Source of the DNA: Cyanobium sp. T1B-Tous
GTDB taxonomy: Bacteria > Cyanobacteriota > Cyanobacteriia > PCC-6307 > Cyanobiaceae
DNA: 36,695 bases
Direction of reading: 5' to 3'
Assembly (NCBI RefSeq): GCF_024345475.1
Contig: NZ_JAGQBE010000019.1
Span: forward strand, 1 to 36,695
The notes under the pieces were generated by a model that did no database searches, was not told the DNA's origin, and saw only the letters and a list, made by a program, of their open reading frames with translations. The position numbers and the translations under genes were made by a program. How positions within the stretch are numbered: position 1 is the first letter of the stretch; each line of letters opens with the position of its first letter. Positions 1-7,078 of this stretch are shown here, one piece after another.

Positions 1-1
1 A

Positions 2-913
2 AACAATATCCAACACCACGAAAAAAACATCATATTCAGATGGAACATAGGCCTCAATCCCGACGATCCCGTCTGGCATCCCACCTCGTTCACCAAGAAC
101 AGAGACCGGCTGCTCAATGAGGAGCTGATGGCCAAGTTCCTCGAACTCCTGTTGGCAGCCCCTGAGGTCAAGCCGCTGCTGAGTTCGGAGCACTTCTCCG
201 TCGATGGCACCTTGCTGCGGGCCTGGGCCTCCCACAGCTCGCTGGAGCGGATCGACGGGCTCGACGACGATCCGCCACCGCCCAGTGGTGGCCAAGGGTT
301 TGGCGGCACTGCATCGTTTGGCACGAGGAGAGCCAAAGGCGACTTTCGCGGCCTGCTGCTCTCCAACCAGACCCACCGTTCCACCAGTGATGGCGAGGCC
401 CGGTTGTTCAAGAAGGCTCCAGGCGTTGGCGCCTTCCTGAGCTTCATGGGGCATTGCGTCATGGAGAACCGCAACGGCCTGGTGGTCGCCAGTGAGGTCA
501 CGCAGGCAACTGGCACGGCTGAGCGGGATTCAGCCCTGCGGATGGCCCGCTCGCTCCAGGGTGCCCATCAGAAAACGCTGGGCGCCGACAAGGGTTACGA
601 CACCCGGGATTTCGTGGCTGAGCTGCGCATCAGCGGCATCACGCCCCATGTGGCTCAAAACATCCAGCCCCACCGCCGTTCGGCGATTGATGGCCGCACC
701 GCACGCCACGTGGGCTATGTCCAATCGATCAACGCCAGGAAGCGGATCGAGCAGGTGTTTGGCTGGATCAAACAGGCCGCTGGGCTCCGGCAGCTCAAGG
801 CCCGAGGCCGAACCAAGGTGGGAGCGGTGTTCCGGCTGCATGTGGTGGCCTACAACCTGATCCGGATCTCCAACTTGCTCAGAGCCCAGAGCCAGCAGGA
901 GGTGATGGCATGA
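2..913 (+). CDS. IS5-family DDE transposase, 5'-truncated by window edge
   Basis: The frame is open from base 2 to the stop at 911-913, about 303 codons, with an internal ATG at 128. The reading before that ATG (FRWNIGLNPDDPVWHPTSF, then TKNRDRLL) matches the N-terminal part of IS5/IS1182-like transposases, so the true start lies upstream. A DDE triad is visible: Asp in FSVDGTLLRAWAS, Asp in LGADKGYDT and Glu in ARKRIEQVFGWIK. The C-terminus RLHVVAYNLIRISNLL is typical of the family. The first ~45 bases are much more AT-rich than the rest and read slightly off the family pattern (N for the usual aromatic in FRW-x-GL), so they may be poor-quality contig-end sequence. The catalytic part looks intact. 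Confidence 0.85.
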   Translation, partial: NNIQHHEKNIIFRWNIGLNPDDPVWHPTSFTKNRDRLLNEELMAKFLELLLAAPEVKPLLSSEHFSVDGTLLRAWASHSSLERIDGLDDDPPPPSGGQGFGGTASFGTRRAKGDFRGLLLSNQTHRSTSDGEARLFKKAPGVGAFLSFMGHCVMENRNGLVVASEVTQATGTAERDSALRMARSLQGAHQKTLGADKGYDTRDFVAELRISGITPHVAQNIQPHRRSAIDGRTARHVGYVQSINARKRIEQVFGWIKQAAGLRQLKARGRTKVGAVFRLHVVAYNLIRISNLLRAQSQQEVMA

Positions 914-1043
914 AGGCGCCGATCAAGGGGCCATTGGTCCTGGAGCGCAGGACTGAGGAAGGCCAATCGAGCCTGGAAGCGGTGCATGCGAGCCGCAGAG
1001 GACCGGTCAACCTGATTGACGCGGCGCTGCTGACGGTCACGAA
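914..1043 (+). other. non-coding tail of the IS
   Basis: About 130 bp between the transposase stop and the terminal hairpin of the element. I see no credible reading frame, RNA gene or repeat in it. Confidence 0.4.
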
Positions 1044-1077
1044 CAGGGCAAAAGCCCTGGTTTTCCTCGCTTTTTCA
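1044..1077 (+). terminator. possible hairpin terminator in IS tail
   Basis: CAGGGC (1044-1049), a four-A loop and GCCCTG (1054-1059) form a 6-bp stem, followed by T-rich sequence (TTTT, then TTTTT). It lies 130 bp after the transposase stop and within the terminal region of the element, so it may stop transcription leaving the IS towards the neighbouring gene. The T tracts are interrupted, which lowers confidence. Confidence 0.4.
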
Positions 1078-1101
1078 GCAGCCTCCTAGCGCCTCAACTC
1101 C

Positions 1102-2343
1102 TCAAATCACCTGGGGAATGGTGATCCAACAGAAGGTGATGGCCGCTCCGCCCACCAGCACCACCACCAGTGGCCAGGTGTCATCAAGGCGATGCAGGTG
1201 GCGCTGGAGGGCCTCCTTGGCGACAGGGTCCTCCAGAGTTTCCATGACGGCGTAGCGGCGGCCAATCCAAAGCACCAACACAAAGGCCGCCAGGGTGACC
1301 ACGTAGGCCACCACGTACACCTGATCGAGAAAGGTGAGGAAGGGGAGATCCGGCAATTGATCGCGGTAGGTCTGCTGCAGGAAGACCAGGGTTAACAGCA
1401 CGGTGACGGGGATACTGGCGCGGGCATCCTGTTCATCGGGACGCACCTTGAACACCAGCAGCACCATGGTCATCAGCACGGCCAACGGCAGCAGCAGACG
1501 CCAGAAGGACGACCAGGAGGAGGTGCCGTAGGAGATCTCAAACAGAATCTGGCTGTAGTCGTTTTCCGCCCCACCGAGCCCGAAGTTGGTGGCGTAGTGG
1601 TGGCGGTATTCGGCGATCGACCAGCCGGTGTTGAGCCAACCGATGATGCGGGCATAGAGGCCCATGCCGCTGTTGCGGATCTCTGGAATCAGGCGCAGGT
1701 TGCGGTAGCCCAGCTGGCCATCCACATCATTGGCCTCAATCACCAGCGGCAAGCTGATGGTCATGAAGGGATAGTGCCGGAAACTGGCCCGATCCACGTA
1801 ATAGCGGCCGATATAGGTGAAGAGCTGGTAATAACTCCCGTCCGCCAGCTTGATCGGGGCCTTGCCTACCGGAGCAAGGCTGGAATCCTTGTCGGAAAGC
1901 AGGGTGTTCAGGACAATAAAAAGACTGGAGATGTCACCACCACGACTCTCCACATAGCGCTGCATCGGCTCTTCCCAGCGCAGCCACACATAACCGCTGC
2001 TGGAATAGCTAGGCACCGTGAGATCCAGCTCATAATTGCTGGTGGAGTACACCCCCACCTGCACCTTGTAGGGGGCCTGCTCGAGTTCGGCGCGATCGAC
2101 CCGCTCCTCCCCGGCGCCGAGTTGATCGCCCCGCATGGCACTCCACACGCCGATGGGGGGCTTTTCGCCAAGGGGCAGGGTGGTGAGGGCGCGGGAGGTC
2201 GAAGACAGGCGCAGGGCGTCGCGGCTCTGCACCGGACTCACGTCGATGCGGCTGATCCCGAGAATGGCCAGGATGGCGGCCAGAACAACGGCCACCATCG
2301 CCAGAACGTTCCACGGCCTTTGCCTGCGCTGCCCCATGCCCAC
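1102..2343 (-). CDS. pentameric ligand-gated ion channel homologue (ELIC/GLIC-like)
   Basis: The protein has 413 residues from a GTG at 2343, or 411 from an ATG at 2337. An N-terminal hydrophobic segment (about 11-31) acts as signal or anchor. A large extracytoplasmic, beta-rich domain follows (about 91-278), then four helices: M1 280-299 with a central Pro (RLLLPLAVLMTMVL), M2 309-326 (ASIPVTVLLTLVFLQQTY), M3 339-360 and M4 390-409. The M2-M3 link QLPDLPFLTFLDQ closely resembles the LP-x-LP-aromatic-x-T pattern I remember from ELIC and GLIC. FRHYPF (188-193) matches the FR-x-[FY]-PF beta6-beta7 motif of Cys-loop relatives. The extracellular domain has no cysteine, as in bacterial members. 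Such channels sit in the cytoplasmic membrane as pentamers and pass ions when ligand binds. Ligand and ion selectivity cannot be read here. It is divergent from a periplasmic binding protein. Most likely this family; a less likely alternative is an unrelated four-helix membrane sensor. Confidence 0.8.
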   Translation of the reverse strand: MGMGQRRQRPWNVLAMVAVVLAAILAILGISRIDVSPVQSRDALRLSSTSRALTTLPLGEKPPIGVWSAMRGDQLGAGEERVDRAELEQAPYKVQVGVYSTSNYELDLTVPSYSSSGYVWLRWEEPMQRYVESRGGDISSLFIVLNTLLSDKDSSLAPVGKAPIKLADGSYYQLFTYIGRYYVDRASFRHYPFMTISLPLVIEANDVDGQLGYRNLRLIPEIRNSGMGLYARIIGWLNTGWSIAEYRHHYATNFGLGGAENDYSQILFEISYGTSSWSSFWRLLLPLAVLMTMVLLVFKVRPDEQDARASIPVTVLLTLVFLQQTYRDQLPDLPFLTFLDQVYVVAYVVTLAAFVLVLWIGRRYAVMETLEDPVAKEALQRHLHRLDDTWPLVVVLVGGAAITFCWITIPQVI

Positions 2344-2398
2344 CCGCTGCTGTTCACCGAAGTTAAAGCTGATCAGCGGGCATCAGCCAGTGGCGGCG
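2344..2398. promoter_or_regulatory. short divergent intergenic region, channel / binding protein
   Basis: Only about 55 bp separate the two divergent start codons, so promoters must overlap each other or the 5' ends of the genes. If the alternative ATG at 2336 is the start of the binding protein, the two start codons overlap in the sequence CCATG. I see no strong -10/-35 or Shine-Dalgarno sequence on either strand. Confidence 0.35.
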
Positions 2399-3538
2399 AT
2401 GGGCATGCTCGGACTCACCCTGGCCCTGGCGCTCCCGGGCCTGCCCGTCCTGGGCGCCCCCGCCCCCAACCCCAAACCCGCGGCGGCGGAGCTGGTGCTG
2501 GGCCAGTCAGCGGCCTTCAGCGGCCCCTCTGCCATGCTCGGGCGGGAGTACCGGGAAGGGGCCCTGGCCTACTTCTCCGAGGTGAATCGCCAGGGCGGCA
2601 TCCATGGCAAACGGCTAAAGCTGCTCAGCCTCGACGACCGCTACGAGCCTCCCCTCACCCTGCGCAACACCCGACAGCTGATCGAGCGCGACAAAGTGTT
2701 CGCCCTGTTCGGCTATGTGGGAACGCCCACCGTCAAGGCTGTGCTCCCCCTGGTGGAGAGCGCCAAGATCCCGCTGATCGCCCCCCTCACCGGCGCCCAG
2801 CTGCTGCGCCAGCCCCATCGGCCCATGGTGTTCAACCTGCGCGCCAGTTACCACCAGGAAATGGACCGGATGGTCAATGACCTGGTCCGCAGCGGACGCC
2901 ATCGGATCGCCGTCGTTTATCAGAATGATGCCTTCGGCCAGGATGGGCTCAAGGGGGCCCTGAAGGCCCTGAAGCGCCACGGCCTCAAGCCTGTGGCCAC
3001 AGCCAGCGTGGAGCGCAACTCCACCCAGACGGGGGGAGCAGCCCGCACGATGCAGCAGGCCAACGCCAACGCCGTGTTGATCGTGGCCGCCTACCCCAGC
3101 TCCGCCGCCTTCAGCCGCGAGATGCACAGGCAGGGCAGCACCGCGCAGCTGATGAACGTGTCCTTTGTGGGCACCAGTGCCCTGCGGGCCTCCCTGCAGA
3201 GCCACGAAGCCAGCGGCATCGGCGTGGCCCAGGTGGTGCCCTTCCCCTGGAATGAGCGGGTGCCGGTGGTGCGCGAATACCAGCACCTGATGCGCCGCCA
3301 GCAGGCCAAACCCCACTTCGGCTTCTCAAGCCTGGAGGGATTTCTGGCCGCCAAGATGACGGTGGAGGGCCTGCGCCGGGCGGGGCCTTCCCCCACCCGC
3401 CAGCGGTTTGTCACAGCCCTCGAAACGATGCGGAATGTCGACCTCGGCGGCTACCGGGTGCAACTGAGCCCGAAGGACCACAACGGCAGCAACTACGTGG
3501 ACCTCACCTTTCTGGGCTCCCAGCGCTGGGAGCCCTGA
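2399..3538 (+). CDS. orphan periplasmic binding protein, LivK/PBP-I type
   Basis: The protein of about 379 residues starts with a hydrophobic segment (MGMLGLTLALALPGLPVLGA) and then follows the type I periplasmic binding fold for branched-chain amino acids, amides or urea: LVLGQSAAFSGPSAMLGREY at the N-lobe ligand loop, GGIHGKRLKLLSLDDRYEP, then ALFGYVGTPTVKAVLP, AVVYQNDAFGQDGLKG and LEGFLAAKMTVEGLRRAG. Binding proteins normally hand ligand to an ABC importer, but no permease or ATPase gene is adjacent. It heads a plus-strand operon with three membrane proteins and is divergent from the channel-like gene. The start is uncertain: GTG 2390 and ATG 2405 are also possible, and ATG 2336 would give a positively charged n-region that better suits a Sec signal, but would overlap the other gene's start. 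Confidence 0.85.
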   Translation: MGMLGLTLALALPGLPVLGAPAPNPKPAAAELVLGQSAAFSGPSAMLGREYREGALAYFSEVNRQGGIHGKRLKLLSLDDRYEPPLTLRNTRQLIERDKVFALFGYVGTPTVKAVLPLVESAKIPLIAPLTGAQLLRQPHRPMVFNLRASYHQEMDRMVNDLVRSGRHRIAVVYQNDAFGQDGLKGALKALKRHGLKPVATASVERNSTQTGGAARTMQQANANAVLIVAAYPSSAAFSREMHRQGSTAQLMNVSFVGTSALRASLQSHEASGIGVAQVVPFPWNERVPVVREYQHLMRRQQAKPHFGFSSLEGFLAAKMTVEGLRRAGPSPTRQRFVTALETMRNVDLGGYRVQLSPKDHNGSNYVDLTFLGSQRWEP

Positions 3539-3576
3539 GGGCCTAGGGTCTCGCCCATCCCAACCCCACGCTGCCG

Positions 3577-4038
3577 ATGGCCAGCCTGCCGCTCGACCTG
3601 CCACCCGACCTGGCCGAGGGCTGGATGTTCGGCGACCTGGATTCCAGTGAGATCCTGCTGGAATACGCCCAGATCGTGCAACCCCCGTATCTGGTGGCCG
3701 GCGTGGGGCTGGCGATCGGCGTGCTCTGCGGCCTCACCTTCGCCAAGCTTGTGCAGGATCGGCTGGAGGGCTGGAAACAGGATCGTCTGGCCCTGCTGCC
3801 GCTGGGCAATGTGGCCATCACCCTGCCCTACATCGGCGTGGTGATCGGCATCACCCTGTTCATCGGTGGCAGCCTGCAGGTGTTCGGCTTCTCCGCCGGG
3901 GTGGCCTTGCTGGTGTCGTTTGTGCTCTCCATCGCCACCGCCGGAGCCCTGTGGGTCCAGCTGGAACGGCTGATGGGCCAGGTGGAGGATGGCACCTTCA
4001 GCGCAGTGGATTTCGACAACTTCGACCAATTCTTCTGA
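3577..4038 (+). CDS. small three-helix membrane protein, unknown function
   Basis: 153 residues with three predicted membrane helices (about 37-56, 78-101 and 104-126). Between the first two lies a basic cytoplasmic-type loop (KLVQDRLEGWKQDR), and the C-terminus is an acidic/aromatic tail (VDFDNFDQFF). I do not recognise a family. It begins 38 bp after the binding-protein stop and ends 4 bp before the next gene, so it is almost certainly co-transcribed with both. Context suggests a membrane partner in the same transport or sensing unit, but there is no motif that shows its activity. Confidence 0.8.
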   Translation: MASLPLDLPPDLAEGWMFGDLDSSEILLEYAQIVQPPYLVAGVGLAIGVLCGLTFAKLVQDRLEGWKQDRLALLPLGNVAITLPYIGVVIGITLFIGGSLQVFGFSAGVALLVSFVLSIATAGALWVQLERLMGQVEDGTFSAVDFDNFDQFF

Positions 4039-4042
4039 ACCC

Positions 4043-4546
4043 ATGCCCAGATTCTTTCGGATCGGCATTTTTACCGGCGTGGTGGGACTGATTCTCGCCA
4101 CCGTGCTGGTCTTTTCCCTGGCCGCCCTGCGGATGGTCAATGTGGCGCAAGATCTCCTCAAGGGCCAGGCAGGATTTGCCGAAGAACTGGAAATGATCGG
4201 GACGGTTGATCTGCTGTTGCTAGGCATTGGCATCCTGATTATTGCCGCTGGCATGATCAGCTTGACCATGCGAAATATCCCGATGCCGCGGGGCTTGCGG
4301 TTTCACGATCTGCATCAACTGAAAAGCACTTTTTCCAGCTTTTTGATTTTGATCATGGCCATTCTCTATCTGGAGAGCATGGCCTCCCTCAAGCAGCTGG
4401 AGATGAGCGCCAACACCCAACCAGAAGCCCTTCTCTATGGCGGGCTGGGCTTTCTGGCCGTCACCATTGGCCTAGTGATCTTTCAGCGGAGTGGCACCCA
4501 CCATCGCGCGGATCCCAAGGTTCCAGCACCCCACATCCAGGGCTGA
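4043..4546 (+). CDS. UPF0114 (YqhA)-like membrane protein
   Basis: 167 residues with four predicted helices (about 8-29, 50-74, 96-113 and 129-147). The middle, with VDLLLLGIGILIIAAGMISL followed by a short polar loop and LRFHDLHQLKSTFSSFLILI, fits the pattern I remember for the UPF0114/YqhA family, whose function is not established. The ATG at 4043 follows the previous stop by 4 bp, and the stop is 3 bp before the next start, so this is the third gene of a tightly packed operon. Upstream alternative starts would overlap the preceding gene and are less likely. Confidence 0.7.
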   Translation: MPRFFRIGIFTGVVGLILATVLVFSLAALRMVNVAQDLLKGQAGFAEELEMIGTVDLLLLGIGILIIAAGMISLTMRNIPMPRGLRFHDLHQLKSTFSSFLILIMAILYLESMASLKQLEMSANTQPEALLYGGLGFLAVTIGLVIFQRSGTHHRADPKVPAPHIQG

Positions 4547-4549
4547 GCC

Positions 4550-5233
4550 ATGACCACGCCTAGTCCCCAAAACACCAACCTCGGACCCGCGGATCTCCTC
4601 CGTAATCGACTCACCAGTGGTCGGGGAAGGCTGGCGGTGATCGCCGCCACCACAGGGGTATGGGTGATGGATTTGCTGCTGGTGCACCATCTCAAGAGCC
4701 GAGAGGTCATCACCCCCAATCTCGGCACATTGGTGCACAACATCGATGTGATCGGCACGATTGCTTTCATCGCCGTCACGCTGGGACTCACCATCAGCCT
4801 GTTCCGCGGCCACAAGCGCGAGCTGTTTCGCTGGGCCCTGGCCTACCTGCTGTTCTCCATGGTGCAGGTGATCACCAACGTGCTCTCGATGGTGGCCAGC
4901 GCGGGCAGTCAGCGGGGAGGGGGTCTTGGCGGCTTGTGGGACGTGGCCGCCGTTTACATGGAAAGCGTGCTGGTGTTCATGTTCGTGTACATCTTTCTGG
5001 ATGTGAGCACGCCAGGTGGGGCTTTTGTGTGGCCCAGCCGTGAAGGCGAGGAGCCACCTGAGCCCCACATCATCGACTACCTGTTCATTTCGCTGAACGT
5101 CAACTCCACCTACGGCCCCACCTCCGAAGCGGTGATGTCTCGGCGGGCCAAGTTGGTGATGGCCTTGCAGGTGTTGCTGGCCATCTTGATGCTCACCGTG
5201 CTGATCGCCCGCTCCGTGAGCTCCACGAGCTGA
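4550..5233 (+). CDS. membrane protein with degenerate K+-channel-like pore
   Basis: 227 residues. Four hydrophobic segments (about 29-48, 65-85, 93-115 and 130-152) precede a short re-entrant-like segment, IDYLFISLNVNSTYGPTSE (176-194), and a last helix (about 201-222, LVMALQVLLAILMLTVLIAR). The pore-like segment plus last helix resembles the two-helix ion channel domain, where T-x-GYGD is followed by an R-x-L-A...E...Q-x-Y-x-A-x-L-I-A-R helix. Here the filter reads STYGPTSE, so the GYG core and Asp are not conserved and potassium selectivity is unlikely to be standard. DUF1345-like proteins show a similar degenerate pore, an alternative assignment. It is the last gene of the binding-protein operon (3 bp after the previous stop). 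Confidence 0.65.
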   Translation: MTTPSPQNTNLGPADLLRNRLTSGRGRLAVIAATTGVWVMDLLLVHHLKSREVITPNLGTLVHNIDVIGTIAFIAVTLGLTISLFRGHKRELFRWALAYLLFSMVQVITNVLSMVASAGSQRGGGLGGLWDVAAVYMESVLVFMFVYIFLDVSTPGGAFVWPSREGEEPPEPHIIDYLFISLNVNSTYGPTSEAVMSRRAKLVMALQVLLAILMLTVLIARSVSSTS

Positions 5234-5254
5234 GTCCACCTTTTGCGGTGGCTC
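5232..5254. terminator. possible bidirectional hairpin between convergent genes
   Basis: GAG and CCACC (5236-5240) pair with GGTGG (5247-5251) and CTC across a six-base loop, with one bulged T. It starts at the stop codon of the channel-like operon and lies 11 bp from the stop of the convergent sigma factor gene. There is no clear T tract, so terminator activity is a guess. Confidence 0.3.
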
Positions 5255-5264
5255 GAGTGCAGAC

Positions 5265-6281
5265 TCAGGCCGCCAGATACCCCTCGAGCATGGCGGCCTG
5301 GGCGCGCACCCCCTCGAGGGCCTTGCGCTCCAGGTTGCGCGTCTTGTCGCGGCTCATGCCCAGGTGCTTGGCAATGGCGCTGAGGCTCATCGGTTCAGAC
5401 TGGCCGGGTGCCTGCTCGCAGGGGATGCCGTAGCGCATCTTCAGCACCCGACCCTGCAGCTCCGGCAGCTGCTCCAGCAGCGCCCGCAAATCCCCCTTCA
5501 GGCACTCCCCATCCACCCGGTCCTCCGGCAGCTCACCATCACCCGCCAGCAGGTCCAGCAGCTCGGTGTCATCCCCGTCCCCCACCTTCGTCTCCAGGCT
5601 CACCGGCTGGCGTGCCCGGCACAGCAGGTCCTTCACCTCCTCTTCCGGCAGCTCCACCGCTTCTGCCAGTTCCGTCACCGTGGGCGTGCGCCCCAGCAGT
5701 TGGCTCAACTCCCGCTGACCCTTCTTCAGCTTGTTCAGCGTTTCGGTGATGTGGATCGGCAGCCGGATCGTCCGGCTCTTCTCCGCAATCGCCCGCGTGA
5801 TCCCCTGCCGGATCCACCAATACGCATACGTACTGAACTTGTAGCCCCGCGTCGGGTCGAACTTCTCCACGCCACGCACCAAACCAATGGTCCCCTCCTG
5901 GATCAGGTCCAAGAGCTCCATGTTCCGCCGCGTGTACTTTTTGGCCACACTCACCACCAGCCGCAAATTCGCCGCCACCATCCGCTCCTTGGCCCGGCGG
6001 CCCGCCTGCAGCCGCTTTTTGAGCAAGGGCGCGCTCAGGCCCGCCGCCTGGGCCAACTCCGCCTGGCTCGGCTTGCTCCCGATCCGGCTCTCCAGTTCAC
6101 CCTCGAGCTCCTCCAGCGCCACCAGCTCCTGCACCTGGCGACCCAGCGTGATCTCCTGCTCGTGCGTCAGCAGCGGCACCCGACCGATGTCACGCAGGTA
6201 ACTGCGCACCAGGTCGCCGCCACCCAGGGCCGAGGAGCCGTCCGAACCTGAGCTGGAGCCGAGAACGGGCAGGGAGGGCAT
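5265..6281 (-). CDS. group 2 RNA polymerase sigma factor (RpoD/SigA-like)
   Basis: 338 residues. Region 1.2 (about 22-55, [20 protein letters not shown]), regions 2.1-2.4 (97-177, including [31 protein letters not shown] and [18 protein letters not shown]), region 3 (178-255) and region 4 (260-326) are all present. The long acidic region 1.1 of the primary sigma is absent, so this is a non-essential group 2 sigma of the kind cyanobacteria keep in several copies for stress, dark or circadian control. In region 4.2 the recognition helix reads [14 protein letters not shown] instead of the usual RERVRQIE. Individual sigma names (SigB-SigE) cannot be assigned from one sequence. It is divergent from the pseudouridine synthase across a 62-bp gap that holds an inverted repeat. 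Confidence 0.93.
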   Translation of the reverse strand: MPSLPVLGSSSGSDGSSALGGGDLVRSYLRDIGRVPLLTHEQEITLGRQVQELVALEELEGELESRIGSKPSQAELAQAAGLSAPLLKKRLQAGRRAKERMVAANLRLVVSVAKKYTRRNMELLDLIQEGTIGLVRGVEKFDPTRGYKFSTYAYWWIRQGITRAIAEKSRTIRLPIHITETLNKLKKGQRELSQLLGRTPTVTELAEAVELPEEEVKDLLCRARQPVSLETKVGDGDDTELLDLLAGDGELPEDRVDGECLKGDLRALLEQLPELQGRVLKMRYGIPCEQAPGQSEPMSLSAIAKHLGMSRDKTRNLERKALEGVRAQAAMLEGYLAA

Positions 6282-6294
6282 GGGAGCCGGAATT

Positions 6295-6314
6295 ACGAAA
6301 CGCTTTTGTTTCGC
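6295..6314. promoter_or_regulatory. inverted repeat between sigma factor and pseudouridine synthase
   Basis: CGAAAC (6296-6301) and GTTTCG (6308-6313) form a perfect 6-bp inverted repeat around GCTTTT, with partial extension outwards. It lies 14-32 bp upstream of the sigma start and about 30-50 bp upstream of the synthase start, in a sequence clearly more AT-rich than its surroundings. It could be an operator for the sigma gene or part of its promoter; there is no direct evidence for either. Confidence 0.4.
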
Positions 6315-6343
6315 AAACCTACCATCCTTTTCCAGGAGGCAGC

Positions 6344-7078
6344 ATGGGGGACATGGCCCTTGAACGGCTCCAGAAACTGATGGCCGCCGCCGGGCTGTGC
6401 TCCCGGCGCCAGGCCGAAACCCTGTTGCGGCAGGGGTTGGTGCAGGTGAACGGCGCGGTGGCCCAGCTGGGGGATCGGGCCGACCCCGCCCACGACCGGA
6501 TCAGCGTGCGGGGCCAGCCCCTGGCCAGCCGGCCGGAGCCCCTGCTGCTGCTGCTCAACAAACCGGCCGGGGTGGTCTGCAGCTGCCATGACCCCGAAGG
6601 ACGTCCCACGGTGCTCGACCTGCTGCCGGCCGAGCTGCGCGACGGCTGCGGGCTGCACCCGGTGGGCCGACTGGACGCGGAAAGCCGCGGCGCCCTGCTG
6701 CTCAGCAACCAGGGCGACCTGACCCTGCGGCTCACCCACCCCCGCTACGGCCACCGCAAGACCTACCGGGTGTGGGTGCAGGGCAGGCCCGACGGTCCAA
6801 CCCTGAGCCGCTGGGCCGCCGGCGTGCCCCTCGACGGCCGGGCCAGCCAACCGGTGGGGCTGCAGGTGCGGCGGCGCACACCCCAGACCACGGAACTGGA
6901 GCTGGAGATGGGGGAGGGACGCAACCGCCAGATCCGGCGCACCGCAGCCCTGCTCGGCCATCCGGTGCGGGATCTGCAGCGGCTGGCGATCGGCCCCCTG
7001 CCGTTGGGAGATCTGCCCGAGGGTCGCTGGCGGCGCCTCGATCGCCAAGAATGGCAAGCACTGACAACCCAGCCCTGA
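6344..7078 (+). CDS. RsuA/RluB-family pseudouridine synthase
   Basis: 244 residues that convert specific uridines in ribosomal RNA to pseudouridine in the cytoplasm. An N-terminal S4 RNA-binding domain (LQKLMAAAGLCSRRQAETLL, about 6-50) is followed by the catalytic domain: LLLLNKPAGVVCS, then VGRLDAESRGALLLSNQGDL with the catalytic Asp in GRLD, and the C-terminal EGRNRQIRR motif. The ATG at 6344 has a strong AGGAGG Shine-Dalgarno at 6334-6339, which favours it over the ATG at 6353. The 3' end overlaps the next gene by 28 bp, so translation is probably coupled. RsuA (16S) and RluB/RluE (23S) target choice cannot be told apart here. Confidence 0.92.
   Translation: MGDMALERLQKLMAAAGLCSRRQAETLLRQGLVQVNGAVAQLGDRADPAHDRISVRGQPLASRPEPLLLLLNKPAGVVCSCHDPEGRPTVLDLLPAELRDGCGLHPVGRLDAESRGALLLSNQGDLTLRLTHPRYGHRKTYRVWVQGRPDGPTLSRWAAGVPLDGRASQPVGLQVRRRTPQTTELELEMGEGRNRQIRRTAALLGHPVRDLQRLAIGPLPLGDLPEGRWRRLDRQEWQALTTQP

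Larger units (their letters stand above)
1..1085 (+). mobile_element. IS5-type insertion sequence, right part (left end outside window)
   Basis: The element holds the transposase reading frame (2-913) and a non-coding tail. The tail ends in a sequence whose reverse complement begins GAGGCTGCTGAAAAAGCGAG, which has the look of an IS5-group terminal inverted repeat; the base after it begins CTAG, which could be target duplication. The left end and its matching repeat are outside the window, so the exact boundary (about 1085) is inferred. It ends only about 16 bp past the stop codon of the channel-like gene at 1102, so insertion was just 3' of that gene. Confidence 0.65.

Noticed and set aside
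1102-2343. Reading the membrane protein as a CHASE-type or generic receptor
   Set aside because: The four C-terminal helices with Pro in M1, the LP-x-LP link and the FR-x-[FY]-PF motif fit a ligand-gated channel better, and there is no kinase, cyclase or HAMP domain.
1597-2880. Long plus-strand open frame opposite the channel-like gene
   Set aside because: Its translation is low-complexity His/Gly/Ala-rich shadow sequence with no domain; the minus-strand frame has membrane helices and family motifs.
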